Shown here: one piece after another, positions 24,556 to 32,901 of the stretch | Numbering within the stretch: the stretch's first letter is position 1 | How the letters are laid out: each line of letters starts with the position of its first letter | From: Marivita sp046591575 | GTDB lineage: Bacteria > Pseudomonadota > Alphaproteobacteria > Rhodobacterales > Rhodobacteraceae | Length of the DNA: 64,000 nt | Assembly: GCF_046591575.1 (NCBI RefSeq) | Contig: NZ_JBIQWA010000001.1 | Span: 434,001 to 498,000, forward strand | Direction: 5' to 3' | Translations under genes and position numbers: made by a program | The notes under the pieces: generated by a model | Databases searched by the model: none | What the model was told of the DNA's origin: nothing | Seen by the model: the letters and a program-made list of their open reading frames with translations, nothing else

Positions 24556-27360
24556 TCAGTGCGCCTCGGCCCAGTTTGCCCCCTGCCCCGCATCGGCAAC
24601 CAAAGGTACGTCAAGCCTGATCACCGGGTCTGCGGCACTTTCCATGATCTCACGCACCACCTTGATCACATCGTCCTCGGCTCCCTGCTCGACCTCGAAC
24701 AGCAATTCATCATGCACCTGCAGCAGCATCCTGACAGGCAAATCGGCAATCGCGTCCGGCATCCGGACCATCGCGCGGCGGATGATGTCTGCGGCGGTGC
24801 CTTGAATGGGCGCGTTGATCGCCGCGCGCTTGGCAAAACCAGCACGGGGACCCTTGGCGTTGATCTCCGGTGTGTGGATCACGCGGCCAAAGAGGGTCTC
24901 GACACGGTTGTGTTCCTTGGCGAATTTCGTGGTCGCATCCATGTAATCCTTGATGCCGGGGAAGCGTTCGAAATATCGGTCGATAAACCCCTGCGCTTCG
25001 GCGCGCGGAATGCGCAGGTTGCGGGCAAGTCCAAAGCCGGAAATGCCATAAATCACGCCAAAATTAATCGCCTTGGCCTGACGCCGCACCTCGGGGGTCA
25101 TCTCGTCCAACGGTACATTGAACATCTCGGATGCGGTGGCTGCGTGAATGTCCTGTCCGTCGCGAAACGCGTCTTTCAACGCCTGAATGTCAGCGATATG
25201 GGCAAGGATGCGCAGTTCAATCTGCGAGTAATCCAGCGCAACCAGTGTCTTGCCCTCTTCCGCCACAAACGCCTCGCGGATGCGGCGGCCTTCTTCGGAT
25301 CGGATCGGGATGTTTTGCAGGTTCGGATCGGTCGAGGCAAGCCGCCCCGTATTGGCGCCGGCGATGGAATAAGACGTATGCACGCGCCCCGTCTCGGGGT
25401 TGATATGGTCCTGCAAGGCGTCGGTATAGGTGGATTTGAGCTTGCTCAATTGCCGCCAATCCAGCACCCGGGCAGGCAGCTCGTGTTCTGTAGCAAGGTC
25501 TTCAAGAACGTCCGCGCCCGTGGCATAGGCCCCGGTCTTGCCGCGCTTGCCGCCCTCTAGCCCCATTTCGTCAAACAGGATTTCACCCAGCTGTTTGGGG
25601 CTTCCCACGTTGAATTTGCGGCCCGCCAGACCATAAATTTCATCTTCAAGACCAGCCATCTTTTGGCTGAACGCGTTCGACATGCGGGACAAGGTATCGC
25701 GGTCCACCTTGATGCCGTTGCGCTCCATCTGTGCCAGCACTGGGACCAAAGGGCGTTCCATCGTCTCATAAACGCGGGTAACTTTGACCTGATGCAATTG
25801 CGGTTTGAAAATCCGCCACAGCCGCAGGGTGATTTCGGCATCTTCGGCCGCATAGCGGGTGGCTTTGTCGATGGGCACGCGGTCAAAGGTGATCTGGGAT
25901 TTGCCGGTGCCCAACAGATCCTTGATCGGGATCGTGTTGTGCCCGAGGTAGCGTTCGCTCAGCGTGTCCATCCCGTGGCTGTGAAGCCCTGCATTCATCG
26001 CGTACGACATCAGCATCGTGTCGTCGATGGGTGCAACCTCGACACCATAGCGCGACATGATTTTGGTGTCGTACTTCATATTCTGACCAATTTTGATCAC
26101 CGCAGGATCTTGAAGCAACGGCTTGAGAGCGGCGAGCGCGTCGGCAAGCGGGATTTGACCATCGGCAAGAGCATCCGAGCCAAAAAGACCCTCGCCGCCT
26201 TCTGCCTTATGGCCAAGCGGGATGTAACACGCCGTTCCCGGCTCTATGCAGAGCGAAATTCCGACCAAATCGGCGGTCATGTCGTTCAGCCCGGTGGTTT
26301 CTGTATCGAACGCCACCCAGCCGCGTTCATTGGCGGCATCAATATACGTCTGAAGCGCATCAAGATCGCGGACACATTCATAGGTGTCCGGGTCCATCGC
26401 AGGAAGCTCTGGCGCGTCACCCGATGGGGGGTTGGCCCCTTCCGGCGTCGTGTCTTCGATGACGGGCGCGTCGACCTCAAGCGCCTCGGCGATGCGCTTG
26501 GTCAGGGTGCGGAACTCCATTTCGGCAAGAAACGACATCAACTTGTCAGGATCGGGGTCGCGCACTTCAAGATCATCAAGCGTGAAGTCCAGTGGCGTTT
26601 GCGTGTCAAGCATGACCAGCTTTTTTGACAGCTCGATCTGGTCGCGTTTGTCGATCAGGGTTTCGCGGCGCTTGGGCTGTTTGATCTCCCCCGCGCGATC
26701 AAGCAGATCTTCAAGGCTGCCGTATTCATTGATCAACAGCGCCGCCGTTTTGATCCCGATCCCCGGCGCGCCGGGAACATTGTCGACGCTGTCGCCAGCA
26801 AGCGCCTGAACATCGACAACACGGTCCGGATAGACGCCGAATTTCTCGAACACACCGTCGCGGTCGATGCGGCGGTTCTTCATCGCGTCAAGCATTTCAA
26901 CACCGTTCCCGACCAGCTGCATCAGATCTTTGTCAGAACTGATGATCGTGACGCGGCCGCCCGCATCACGCGCCTGAACCGACAAGGTCGCGATGATGTC
27001 GTCTGCCTCGTAGCCCTCCAATTCCTCGCACGCGATGTTGAACGCTTCGGTCGCCCGACGTGTCAACGGGATCTGTGGGCGCAGATCTTCGGGCATGGCC
27101 TCGCGGTTGGCTTTGTATTGGTCGTACATGTCGTTCCGAAAGGTGTGGCTGCCCTTGTCGAAAATCACCGCGACATGCGTGGGGGCGTCAGGACCATGGT
27201 TTCCTTCGACATAGCGCTGAAGCATGTTGCAAAAGCCCGACACAGCCCCGATCGGCAATCCGTCTGACTTGCGGGTCAGCGGCGGCAATGCGTGATACGC
27301 CCGAAAGATAAAGGCAGAGCCGTCGATCAGGTGAAGGTGATGTCCTTTGCCAAATGCCAT
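24556..27360 (-). CDS. polA: DNA polymerase I
   Basis: Replicative gap-filling and repair polymerase of 934 residues. The N-terminal 5' nuclease (HLHLIDGSAFIFRAYHALPP, YEADDIIATLS, ALAGDSVDNVPGAPGIGIKTA) is followed by a 3'-5' proofreading domain in which the acidic motif is intact (WVAFDTETTGLND), and by the polymerase domain with motif A (LVALDYSQIELRILAHI), the O-helix RRQAKAINFGVIYGISGFGL and motif C (LLQVHDELLFE). MAFGKGHHLHL is preferred because AGAGGG sits six bases before it; a start 36 bases earlier is weaker. Its stop is beside the triple palindrome cluster. Confidence 0.97.
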   Translation of the reverse strand: MAFGKGHHLHLIDGSAFIFRAYHALPPLTRKSDGLPIGAVSGFCNMLQRYVEGNHGPDAPTHVAVIFDKGSHTFRNDMYDQYKANREAMPEDLRPQIPLTRRATEAFNIACEELEGYEADDIIATLSVQARDAGGRVTIISSDKDLMQLVGNGVEMLDAMKNRRIDRDGVFEKFGVYPDRVVDVQALAGDSVDNVPGAPGIGIKTAALLINEYGSLEDLLDRAGEIKQPKRRETLIDKRDQIELSKKLVMLDTQTPLDFTLDDLEVRDPDPDKLMSFLAEMEFRTLTKRIAEALEVDAPVIEDTTPEGANPPSGDAPELPAMDPDTYECVRDLDALQTYIDAANERGWVAFDTETTGLNDMTADLVGISLCIEPGTACYIPLGHKAEGGEGLFGSDALADGQIPLADALAALKPLLQDPAVIKIGQNMKYDTKIMSRYGVEVAPIDDTMLMSYAMNAGLHSHGMDTLSERYLGHNTIPIKDLLGTGKSQITFDRVPIDKATRYAAEDAEITLRLWRIFKPQLHQVKVTRVYETMERPLVPVLAQMERNGIKVDRDTLSRMSNAFSQKMAGLEDEIYGLAGRKFNVGSPKQLGEILFDEMGLEGGKRGKTGAYATGADVLEDLATEHELPARVLDWRQLSKLKSTYTDALQDHINPETGRVHTSYSIAGANTGRLASTDPNLQNIPIRSEEGRRIREAFVAEEGKTLVALDYSQIELRILAHIADIQALKDAFRDGQDIHAATASEMFNVPLDEMTPEVRRQAKAINFGVIYGISGFGLARNLRIPRAEAQGFIDRYFERFPGIKDYMDATTKFAKEHNRVETLFGRVIHTPEINAKGPRAGFAKRAAINAPIQGTAADIIRRAMVRMPDAIADLPVRMLLQVHDELLFEVEQGAEDDVIKVVREIMESAADPVIRLDVPLVADAGQGANWAEAH

Positions 27361-27440
27361 GTCGCGCGCCCTCTTTGGTTTGACCCGGTGTGCCACGGAC
27401 CGCGCGTGGGTTCCAGAGTGAACCGATGACCGGCGTATCG

Positions 27441-27460
27441 GCAGATCACTGCCGATCTGC
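27441..27460. promoter_or_regulatory. Dyad between polA and a secreted-protein gene
   Basis: GCAGATC (27441-27447) and GATCTGC (27454-27460) are exact inverted copies with a 6-base spacer in the 185-base divergent gap. Possible operator; no regulator identified. Confidence 0.25.
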
Positions 27461-27545
27461 GCTGTATGGCGGTTTTTATCGGAACATGCTGTCGCCTTCC
27501 GGTGCAGGATGGATCACGTTGGCGGTGCGAAACAAAGGATGGCGT

Positions 27546-28058
27546 ATGAAAATGCTGGTCAGTCTTGGATGTGTTGTGGGCTTGGCAACGGGTGCCGCTG
27601 CAAACGACACGCTACAGCTTCACGATTTGACGCCCGAAACACCGCAGCGCGATGCTTTGCCCGACTGCGTGAATGTGCCCTACGATCAAACGAATTGTGT
27701 CCGGGCGCTGGCCTGCCTTGGAACAGAAGGTGTCTATTTTGACGGGCAGGCACATGGCTGGGACACCGGGATTGTCGTCGGGCATCTGAATGACGGGACC
27801 GCCTGTCAGGGCAATTGGGTTGCCGGTGGACCAAACAAACCCGGGCGCGCAAGCTTGCAGTGCGACAATGATGTCAAAGCAAACGTGATCTATCACACGC
27901 TGGATAATGAAACGGGCACCGTGATCGGCAGCGGAAAAGACACGCTTGATCGCGACATCACCGTCTGGTCAGGCGAAAAGGTTTTGATGTTTCTTACCGG
28001 GCCGGATGATCAGACACCCGTTTTACCCTGCGGTCCCGCGCCAATTCCAATCAGCTAA
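27546..28058 (+). CDS. Secreted protein of unknown function
   Basis: The ATG at 27546 follows AAAGGATGG and encodes a clear signal peptide (MLVSLGCVVGLATGAAAND), giving a mature periplasmic protein of about 150 residues. Six cysteines are visible (in LPDCVNVPY, TNCVRALACLG, ACQGNW, LQCDND and LPCGP), suggesting disulfides. The pattern GxxxDxGxVxGHLNDGTACQG...GRAxLxC does not call up any family I know. In-frame starts further upstream would replace the signal peptide and are unlikely. It is divergent from polA and convergent with the zinc-finger gene. Function unknown. Confidence 0.75.
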   Translation: MKMLVSLGCVVGLATGAAANDTLQLHDLTPETPQRDALPDCVNVPYDQTNCVRALACLGTEGVYFDGQAHGWDTGIVVGHLNDGTACQGNWVAGGPNKPGRASLQCDNDVKANVIYHTLDNETGTVIGSGKDTLDRDITVWSGEKVLMFLTGPDDQTPVLPCGPAPIPIS

Positions 28059-28083
28059 ACGGGCACCGCCGAAGCACCCCCGG

Positions 28084-28269
28084 TCAGGTATCAGCCGGGT
28101 CTGAATGATCCTTGTGGATGTATTTCGCATCGCAATAGGGGCATTCCACCCAGCCCTGCTCGGGCGGGATCTGCAGCCAGACGCGCGGGTGGCCCAAAGC
28201 CCCCTCGCCCCCATCACAAGAGATGCGATAGCTGTCCACGATCTTGGTTTCGGGCGCTTGCGTCGTCAT
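28084..28269 (-). CDS. CHCC-type zinc-finger protein
   Basis: A 61-residue protein with the zf-CHCC pattern shared with mitochondrial complex I subunit NDUFS6: ISCDGGEGALGHPRVWL supplies Cys and His, and WVECPYCDAKYI supplies two cysteines. Such small proteins are nearly universal in alphaproteobacteria as single genes. A role linked to respiratory complex I assembly is suggested by homology only. It is convergent with the secreted-protein gene and divergent from the ABC ATPase gene. Confidence 0.88.
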   Translation of the reverse strand: MTTQAPETKIVDSYRISCDGGEGALGHPRVWLQIPPEQGWVECPYCDAKYIHKDHSDPADT

Positions 28270-28345
28270 CAGATGCGTTTCCTTCGTTGGCGTTTTCCAC
28301 TAGGGGCGGTGTATGCGGACATGAGGCGTGGAGCAAGAGACAGCA

Positions 28346-29263
28346 ATGACACAGGATGCCATTCGGATTGAGGGTCTGAAAAAAACTTATAAAGGCGGCA
28401 AGGAAGCGTTGAAAAATGTCGACCTGACGGTGCCTCAGGGGTCTGTATTCGGCTTGTTGGGACCAAACGGTGCCGGGAAATCGACGCTCATCAACATTCT
28501 TGCGGGCCTTGTGACAAAAAGCGCAGGTAAGGTGACCATCTGGGGATGGGATCAGGATGTGAACCCCAGACAATCGCGGGCCTCCATCGGGGTCATGCCT
28601 CAGGAACTGAACCTCGACCCGTTCTTCACGCCCCGCGGCGCGCTAGAGGTTCAGGCGGGACTTTATGGCGTCCCCAAATCCGAACGCCGCTCTGACGAGA
28701 TCCTCGAACTGGTTGGCCTGACCGACAAGGCCGAAGCCTATGCCCGGACCCTGTCCGGCGGCATGCGGCGGCGGTTGTTGCTTGGCAAGGCGTTGGTTCA
28801 CACCCCGCATGTTCTGGTTCTTGACGAACCCACAGCGGGTGTGGACATCGAACTGCGGCAGATGCTTTGGACCAATGTCAGAAAGTTGAACAAAGACAGC
28901 GGGATGACCATTATCCTGACCACGCATTACCTAGAGGAAGCCGAGGAAATGTGCGACGAAATCGCCATCATCAACCACGGCGAAGTGGTGGCTCGGGACA
29001 GCACGCGAAACCTTTTGGGTCAGCTGGACGCGAAGACGATGATCATCCAGCCGGAATCCCCCGTCACAGGTTTGCCCGACGCCGACGGAATTGGCGTCAC
29101 AACCCGCGAAGACGGATCATTGGCCGTGTCCTATCGGGCGCAACAAACCTCGGCCGAAGATGTGCTGTCACTGCTGCGCGACAATGGCGTCCGCATAAGG
29201 GATGTCAGAACAGAACAAGCCGATCTTGAGGATGTGTTCCTGTCATTGACCCGCACCGCCTGA
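28346..29263 (+). CDS. ABC transporter ATP-binding protein (DrrA/CcmA-like)
   Basis: Energising subunit of an ABC-2 type exporter. Walker A LLGPNGAGKST, signature TLSGGMRRRLLLGKAL, Walker B VLVLDEPTAGVD and the switch histidine in ILTTHYLEEAEEMCD are all present. After residue ~230 it has the extra C-terminal domain of the drug/Nod-factor export group, ending in DLEDVFLSLTRTA. ATG 28346 is chosen over a GTG 18 bases upstream. No permease gene follows: the next gene is on the other strand. Its membrane partner must be encoded elsewhere. Confidence 0.92.
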   Translation: MTQDAIRIEGLKKTYKGGKEALKNVDLTVPQGSVFGLLGPNGAGKSTLINILAGLVTKSAGKVTIWGWDQDVNPRQSRASIGVMPQELNLDPFFTPRGALEVQAGLYGVPKSERRSDEILELVGLTDKAEAYARTLSGGMRRRLLLGKALVHTPHVLVLDEPTAGVDIELRQMLWTNVRKLNKDSGMTIILTTHYLEEAEEMCDEIAIINHGEVVARDSTRNLLGQLDAKTMIIQPESPVTGLPDADGIGVTTREDGSLAVSYRAQQTSAEDVLSLLRDNGVRIRDVRTEQADLEDVFLSLTRTA

Positions 29264-29277
29264 CCGCGGCGCGCATA

Positions 29278-29649
29278 CTACGATGCAGGCTGTAGCATGC
29301 GCCCAAGGCCGCGACCGCCAAGAACATGAAGATGCAAATGAGGCACCTCCTGGACGCCGGCATCACCGGCGTTGGAAATGACGCGATACCCGCCCTCTTG
29401 CAGACCTTCGCTTTTGCAGATTTGGCCAACTGCGCGGGTGAAATCGACAATTTCGGCATCGCTTGCCGCCTGAGCAAAGTGATCATAGCAGACATAAGGC
29501 CCCTTCGGGATCACCAGCACATGAACCGGAGCCTGCGGTTGGATATCCCGAAACGCCAGGGTGTGTTCGGTTTCCAAAACCGTGTCATTGGGAATTTCAC
29601 CCCGAAGGATTTTGGCAAAGATGTTTTGATCGTCATAGACATAGGCCAT
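29278..29649 (-). CDS. HIT family (histidine triad, HinT-like) nucleotide hydrolase
   Basis: Small purine-nucleotide phosphoramidase of 123 residues. The HxHxHxx active-site motif is PHLHLHVLGGRG; upstream features include IFAKILRGEIPNDTVLET and FRDIQPQAPVHVLVIPKG, typical of HinT proteins. It lies 11 bases downstream of the Branch-type glycosyltransferase on the same strand, probably by chance of packing rather than function. Confidence 0.95.
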   Translation of the reverse strand: MAYVYDDQNIFAKILRGEIPNDTVLETEHTLAFRDIQPQAPVHVLVIPKGPYVCYDHFAQAASDAEIVDFTRAVGQICKSEGLQEGGYRVISNAGDAGVQEVPHLHLHVLGGRGLGRMLQPAS

Positions 29650-29660
29650 GGCACTGCTCC

Positions 29661-31238
29661 CTAATCGGAAAAAAGATGATCCGCGCGCGCGATTTCGAGC
29701 GCCTGATCGGATGGCACAGACAAGAATGCACCAAGCGCCACCGCATTTGCCTCGGGCGCGTTGTCCTGTCGAATGCGCAGGTGGTTCTCGAACTCGGCAT
29801 CGCGGATACGGTCGCTTTCGTGAACGATATCGTGCCGTATGGTTGGCAACAACCGTTCCAGCGTTGCGGGCGGTGTGCTATCCCCGGCCAAACCGACACG
29901 CATTGCATGCCCGGTCAGATAGTCGTCGCTGAACTGGCAGTCGATCTCCAAAAGCCGGGTTGTCGCGCGGTCCCGGCAGAAATCCTCTAGCAAATCCAGA
30001 TTTCCGGGGTCCATGCAGACCACCATTCGATCCGCATCGTAGTAATCAAACAACATCCGCATCAAAGACCGCCGATGGCGGTGGCGCTTGCCAAGCGTCG
30101 ACTGAATACCACCCATATCCGGCAGATCCGTGTCCTCTTCGTTGAACAGATATTCAATGCAGGGAATGTTGGTCAGCTGACGAATCCGTGCGACAAGCCG
30201 TTTGGCGACGTGCCATTTCTTGCACACAACAATCAGCAATTCGCGTTCGCGGCCCAACGTGCTTTCTTTTTCCCAAAAGCGCGGCGCAAAGCGACGTCCG
30301 ACACGCCCCTTCCCAGTCAGGAACTTGTAAAGCGAGCGTCCCTCGTTCGAGATTTCAAACTGCATGTCCCGGGCGGAATAAAGATTGCCCAGCCGCTCTT
30401 TAAGATCGGCGGCTTCGGGGCTGATTTTGCGCGCGAACAGAAAATCCTGGCTGAGCAACAGATCAAAGTGATCGTTATAGAACGTCACCGGCATCCCGTA
30501 ATCCGAGAACATAAGGAATGTCAGCGTCCTGCACTCGATCTCGGTTTCGGGAACCAGGTGTCGAACAAGCGTTTGGAAAAACGTCTCGTCGGGAATCCAG
30601 GTGGTGCTGAAAAACCGTTTCACATCTGGACGGGTCTTGAGAAAGTCCAGAATGGCTTCGACCGTTCGGCGCCGCAGGCACCACCATTGACTGCCGATCT
30701 GGATTTCAAGATCCGCCGGGATCGGACGGGTCAGGCGAAACTTCTTCTGAAGCTCAAGGCTTTTGTAAAAAAGCCACTTGTTGTTTCGTTCGTTCAGAAA
30801 GTGGCGGTAGATCAACCGCTCTTCCTTCATTCCGGTTTTGATCCAGTCAGACGCGAAAAAATCAAAGCTTTCGATGAAATCCGCGTCAACCCGATCCAGA
30901 TAATCATGCGCATATTCCGCCGTCTTGATCGCCTGGCAATCGCCGGACAGCATGTAGAAATGCGTGGCCCGAGGAAAGGCGTCAACCGCAGCTTCAACCG
31001 CGTACAGTGTGGCCTGAACAAGCGACCATTCCCCCCAGCCACACTTGATTCGTTTCTTGGCAAACGCGACGTTCGGATTGTCAGACAGCGCGGTGTGGAT
31101 GGTCTTGTACGCGACCGGATCGGCCCGCGCATCAAAATGTATGGAAATATAATCACCGACAGCCGTCAGGCTGAGCGCCTGACGAATGATCGCGTCGGGG
31201 TCCTTGTGACACAGCAATATGAAGGCGATATTTGCCAT
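29661..31238 (-). CDS. Branch-family glycosyltransferase with unknown C-terminal domain (second copy)
   Basis: A 525-residue paralogue of the protein encoded at 11810-13516. Shared blocks are the N-terminal strand (AFILLCHKDPDAI), KCGWGEWSLVQAT, HFYMLSGDCQAIK, IGSQWWCLRRRT, TWIPDETFFQTL and FLFARKISPEAADL. The C-terminal ~230 residues differ (LLIVVCKKWHVAKRLVARI; RMVVCMDPGNLDLLEDFC) and resemble no family I can name beyond a Rhodobacterales DUF (DUF5928-type, from memory). It is divergent from a sulfotransferase gene. Activity as an N-acetylglucosaminyl- or xylosyl-type transferase is inferred. Confidence 0.8.
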   Translation of the reverse strand: MANIAFILLCHKDPDAIIRQALSLTAVGDYISIHFDARADPVAYKTIHTALSDNPNVAFAKKRIKCGWGEWSLVQATLYAVEAAVDAFPRATHFYMLSGDCQAIKTAEYAHDYLDRVDADFIESFDFFASDWIKTGMKEERLIYRHFLNERNNKWLFYKSLELQKKFRLTRPIPADLEIQIGSQWWCLRRRTVEAILDFLKTRPDVKRFFSTTWIPDETFFQTLVRHLVPETEIECRTLTFLMFSDYGMPVTFYNDHFDLLLSQDFLFARKISPEAADLKERLGNLYSARDMQFEISNEGRSLYKFLTGKGRVGRRFAPRFWEKESTLGRERELLIVVCKKWHVAKRLVARIRQLTNIPCIEYLFNEEDTDLPDMGGIQSTLGKRHRHRRSLMRMLFDYYDADRMVVCMDPGNLDLLEDFCRDRATTRLLEIDCQFSDDYLTGHAMRVGLAGDSTPPATLERLLPTIRHDIVHESDRIRDAEFENHLRIRQDNAPEANAVALGAFLSVPSDQALEIARADHLFSD

Positions 31239-31377
31239 TTAGTCGGGCATCTGCTCTGATTTCACCTGTTATCGCAGTGATACGCATGTTCAGCCATTGA
31301 ATAAACTGCCTTTCTTTGATTTTTTGTTTACGTTACGGGACCAGAAGAGCCCGACACGAGGCTGGAGGCGGCAGATT

Positions 31378-32196
31378 ATGGGATTTCCCGGAACGTGGAT
31401 GACCGAAAGCGAAAGCATGGTCTATCGTGTTGTTCCCAAATGTGCCTGTTCGACCATCGGACAGATCATGTACTATTCGGATCATGGCGCATTTTTTGAC
31501 GGTGATATACATGATGCCCAGAAAGGCCTGCACAAATGGGCGCTGGATCACAGCAAGGATGCGATCACACAGCGCATTCAGTCCCATGACACCTATTCGT
31601 TCACCTGCGTCAGAAACCCGTACACACGGATTCTAAGCTCGTTTTTCGACAAGATCTGCGGCATTCAACGCAATGGCAAACGCTACCGGGGTAATCTTGT
31701 GCCGCTTCTGATCCAGAAATACGGGATCGAAGTGGGCGGTGCCGATGGCAAGCAAGAGTTCGACCAGATCAAGAGCTTTCGTCGTTTCCTGCTGTTTGCC
31801 CGTGACACCATTCGGTGGCGGCGCCCAATGGACCCGGACATCCACTGGTCCGCCATGTCAGGGCATGTCAGCACCTTTATCGTGAATGGCGGCCGATATG
31901 ATCACATTTTCTGGACAGAAAACTTTAACGACGGCATGGCCGAAGTGCTTGGGAATGTCGAAACCAAGCAAACGATCGATCTGACGAAAATCCCGCGTTT
32001 CAACGAAAGCGAAGGGCACGGACCGAAAAGAGCGCATCCGGTAGAGGATTACTTTGACGATCTGTCGATGCATCTTGTCTACGAGATGTACAAACGGGAT
32101 TTCGACCTGTTCAAATATGATTTCGAAAACCCGGGCAACAAGATGCCCATCGCCGACATTGATCTTGTCGAAGTGCACGCAAAACTTGGGGATTAA
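31378..32196 (+). CDS. Sulfotransferase family 2 protein
   Basis: Carbohydrate sulfotransferase-like enzyme expected to use PAPS. The 5'-phosphosulfate site is YRVVPKCACSTIGQIM, near the N-terminus, and the 3'-phosphate site is TCVRNPYTRILSSFFDKI. The sequence is closest in style to the HNK-1/chondroitin type Sulfotransfer_2 group. ATG 31378 has a GGAGG nine bases upstream and is preferred (272 aa); a TTG at 31297 without a ribosome site would add 27 residues. It is divergent from the Branch-type glycosyltransferase, repeating the pairing seen at 11.8-15.0 kb. Confidence 0.85.
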   Translation: MGFPGTWMTESESMVYRVVPKCACSTIGQIMYYSDHGAFFDGDIHDAQKGLHKWALDHSKDAITQRIQSHDTYSFTCVRNPYTRILSSFFDKICGIQRNGKRYRGNLVPLLIQKYGIEVGGADGKQEFDQIKSFRRFLLFARDTIRWRRPMDPDIHWSAMSGHVSTFIVNGGRYDHIFWTENFNDGMAEVLGNVETKQTIDLTKIPRFNESEGHGPKRAHPVEDYFDDLSMHLVYEMYKRDFDLFKYDFENPGNKMPIADIDLVEVHAKLGD

Positions 32197-32224
32197 AGCC
32201 CCTTTACGTTGGTCTGGCGGTGGT

Positions 32225-32246
32225 CAAGCCGCTTGGAAGCGGCTTG
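32225..32246. terminator. Hairpin between convergent genes
   Basis: CAAGCCGCTT (32225-32234) and AAGCGGCTTG (32237-32246) form a perfect 10-bp stem with a 2-base GG loop, midway between the sulfotransferase and DUF1285 stops. No T tail; probably a transcript-end structure. Its geometry matches the hairpin at 24508-24527. Confidence 0.6.
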
Positions 32247-32252
32247 CGCGCG

Positions 32253-32843
32253 TCACTCTGACAGGTCCGACGACGGAATGATTTTGAAAAACGTGCCAGA
32301 GGACCAGACACCAAACCAGTCCTCGAAATGCGATCCGCATGCGACCAACCGATAAAAGCTTTTGCGATCTATCAGGGCTTCAAGATTGTCCCGAACAAGA
32401 ATGTAGGGCGACGGCTCTCCTGTTTTCGGGTCTCTTTCCACGCGAATGGGGTGGTCCGCGCCCGCCACTGCGGTGTCGCCCACATGGGTGCTAAAGGTCA
32501 ACACTTGGTTCTGACCATCGCCCTGCACATCAAAATCGGTGGCGACAAAGGGGGCGTCCTCTACGGTGATGCCGACTTTTTCGACCGGGGTGACGAGATA
32601 ATATTTGTCGTCATCCTTGCGCAGGATCGACGAAAACAGTTTGACCAACTCGAATCGCCCGATCGGTGTGCCAAGGTAGAACCACGTCCCGTCTCGGGCG
32701 ATGCGCATGTCCAAATCGCCACAAAATGGTGGGTTCCACAGGTGGACCGGCGGCAGACCTTTGCCTTTTGACGCCCGAACGGACGCCGCAATACCATCTG
32801 CGGACGGAATTACACGATCTTGTGCGCTCATTGCTTTTGCCAT
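32253..32843 (-). CDS. DUF1285 family protein
   Basis: A conserved 196-residue cytoplasmic protein of unknown function. The family block PVHLWNPPFCGDLDMRIARDGTWFYLGTPIGR is clear, followed by VKLFSSILRKDDDKYYLVTP. It lies divergent from the moxR gene, 58 bases away, in an arrangement I recall as common in Rhodobacterales; whether it works with the MoxR operon is not known. No membrane segment or signal peptide is visible. Confidence 0.88.
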   Translation of the reverse strand: MAKAMSAQDRVIPSADGIAASVRASKGKGLPPVHLWNPPFCGDLDMRIARDGTWFYLGTPIGRFELVKLFSSILRKDDDKYYLVTPVEKVGITVEDAPFVATDFDVQGDGQNQVLTFSTHVGDTAVAGADHPIRVERDPKTGEPSPYILVRDNLEALIDRKSFYRLVACGSHFEDWFGVWSSGTFFKIIPSSDLSE

Positions 32844-32901
32844 TTTGCCCCCGAGCGTTACACTTTGCTGAAAGCTAGATAATCCGCAAGGGAGTTATGT
32901 C

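Noticed and set aside
24526..25560. Open frame of 344 codons on the plus strand opposite polA
   Set aside because: Mirror frame of polA; begins within the palindrome cluster, no ribosome site, no domain.
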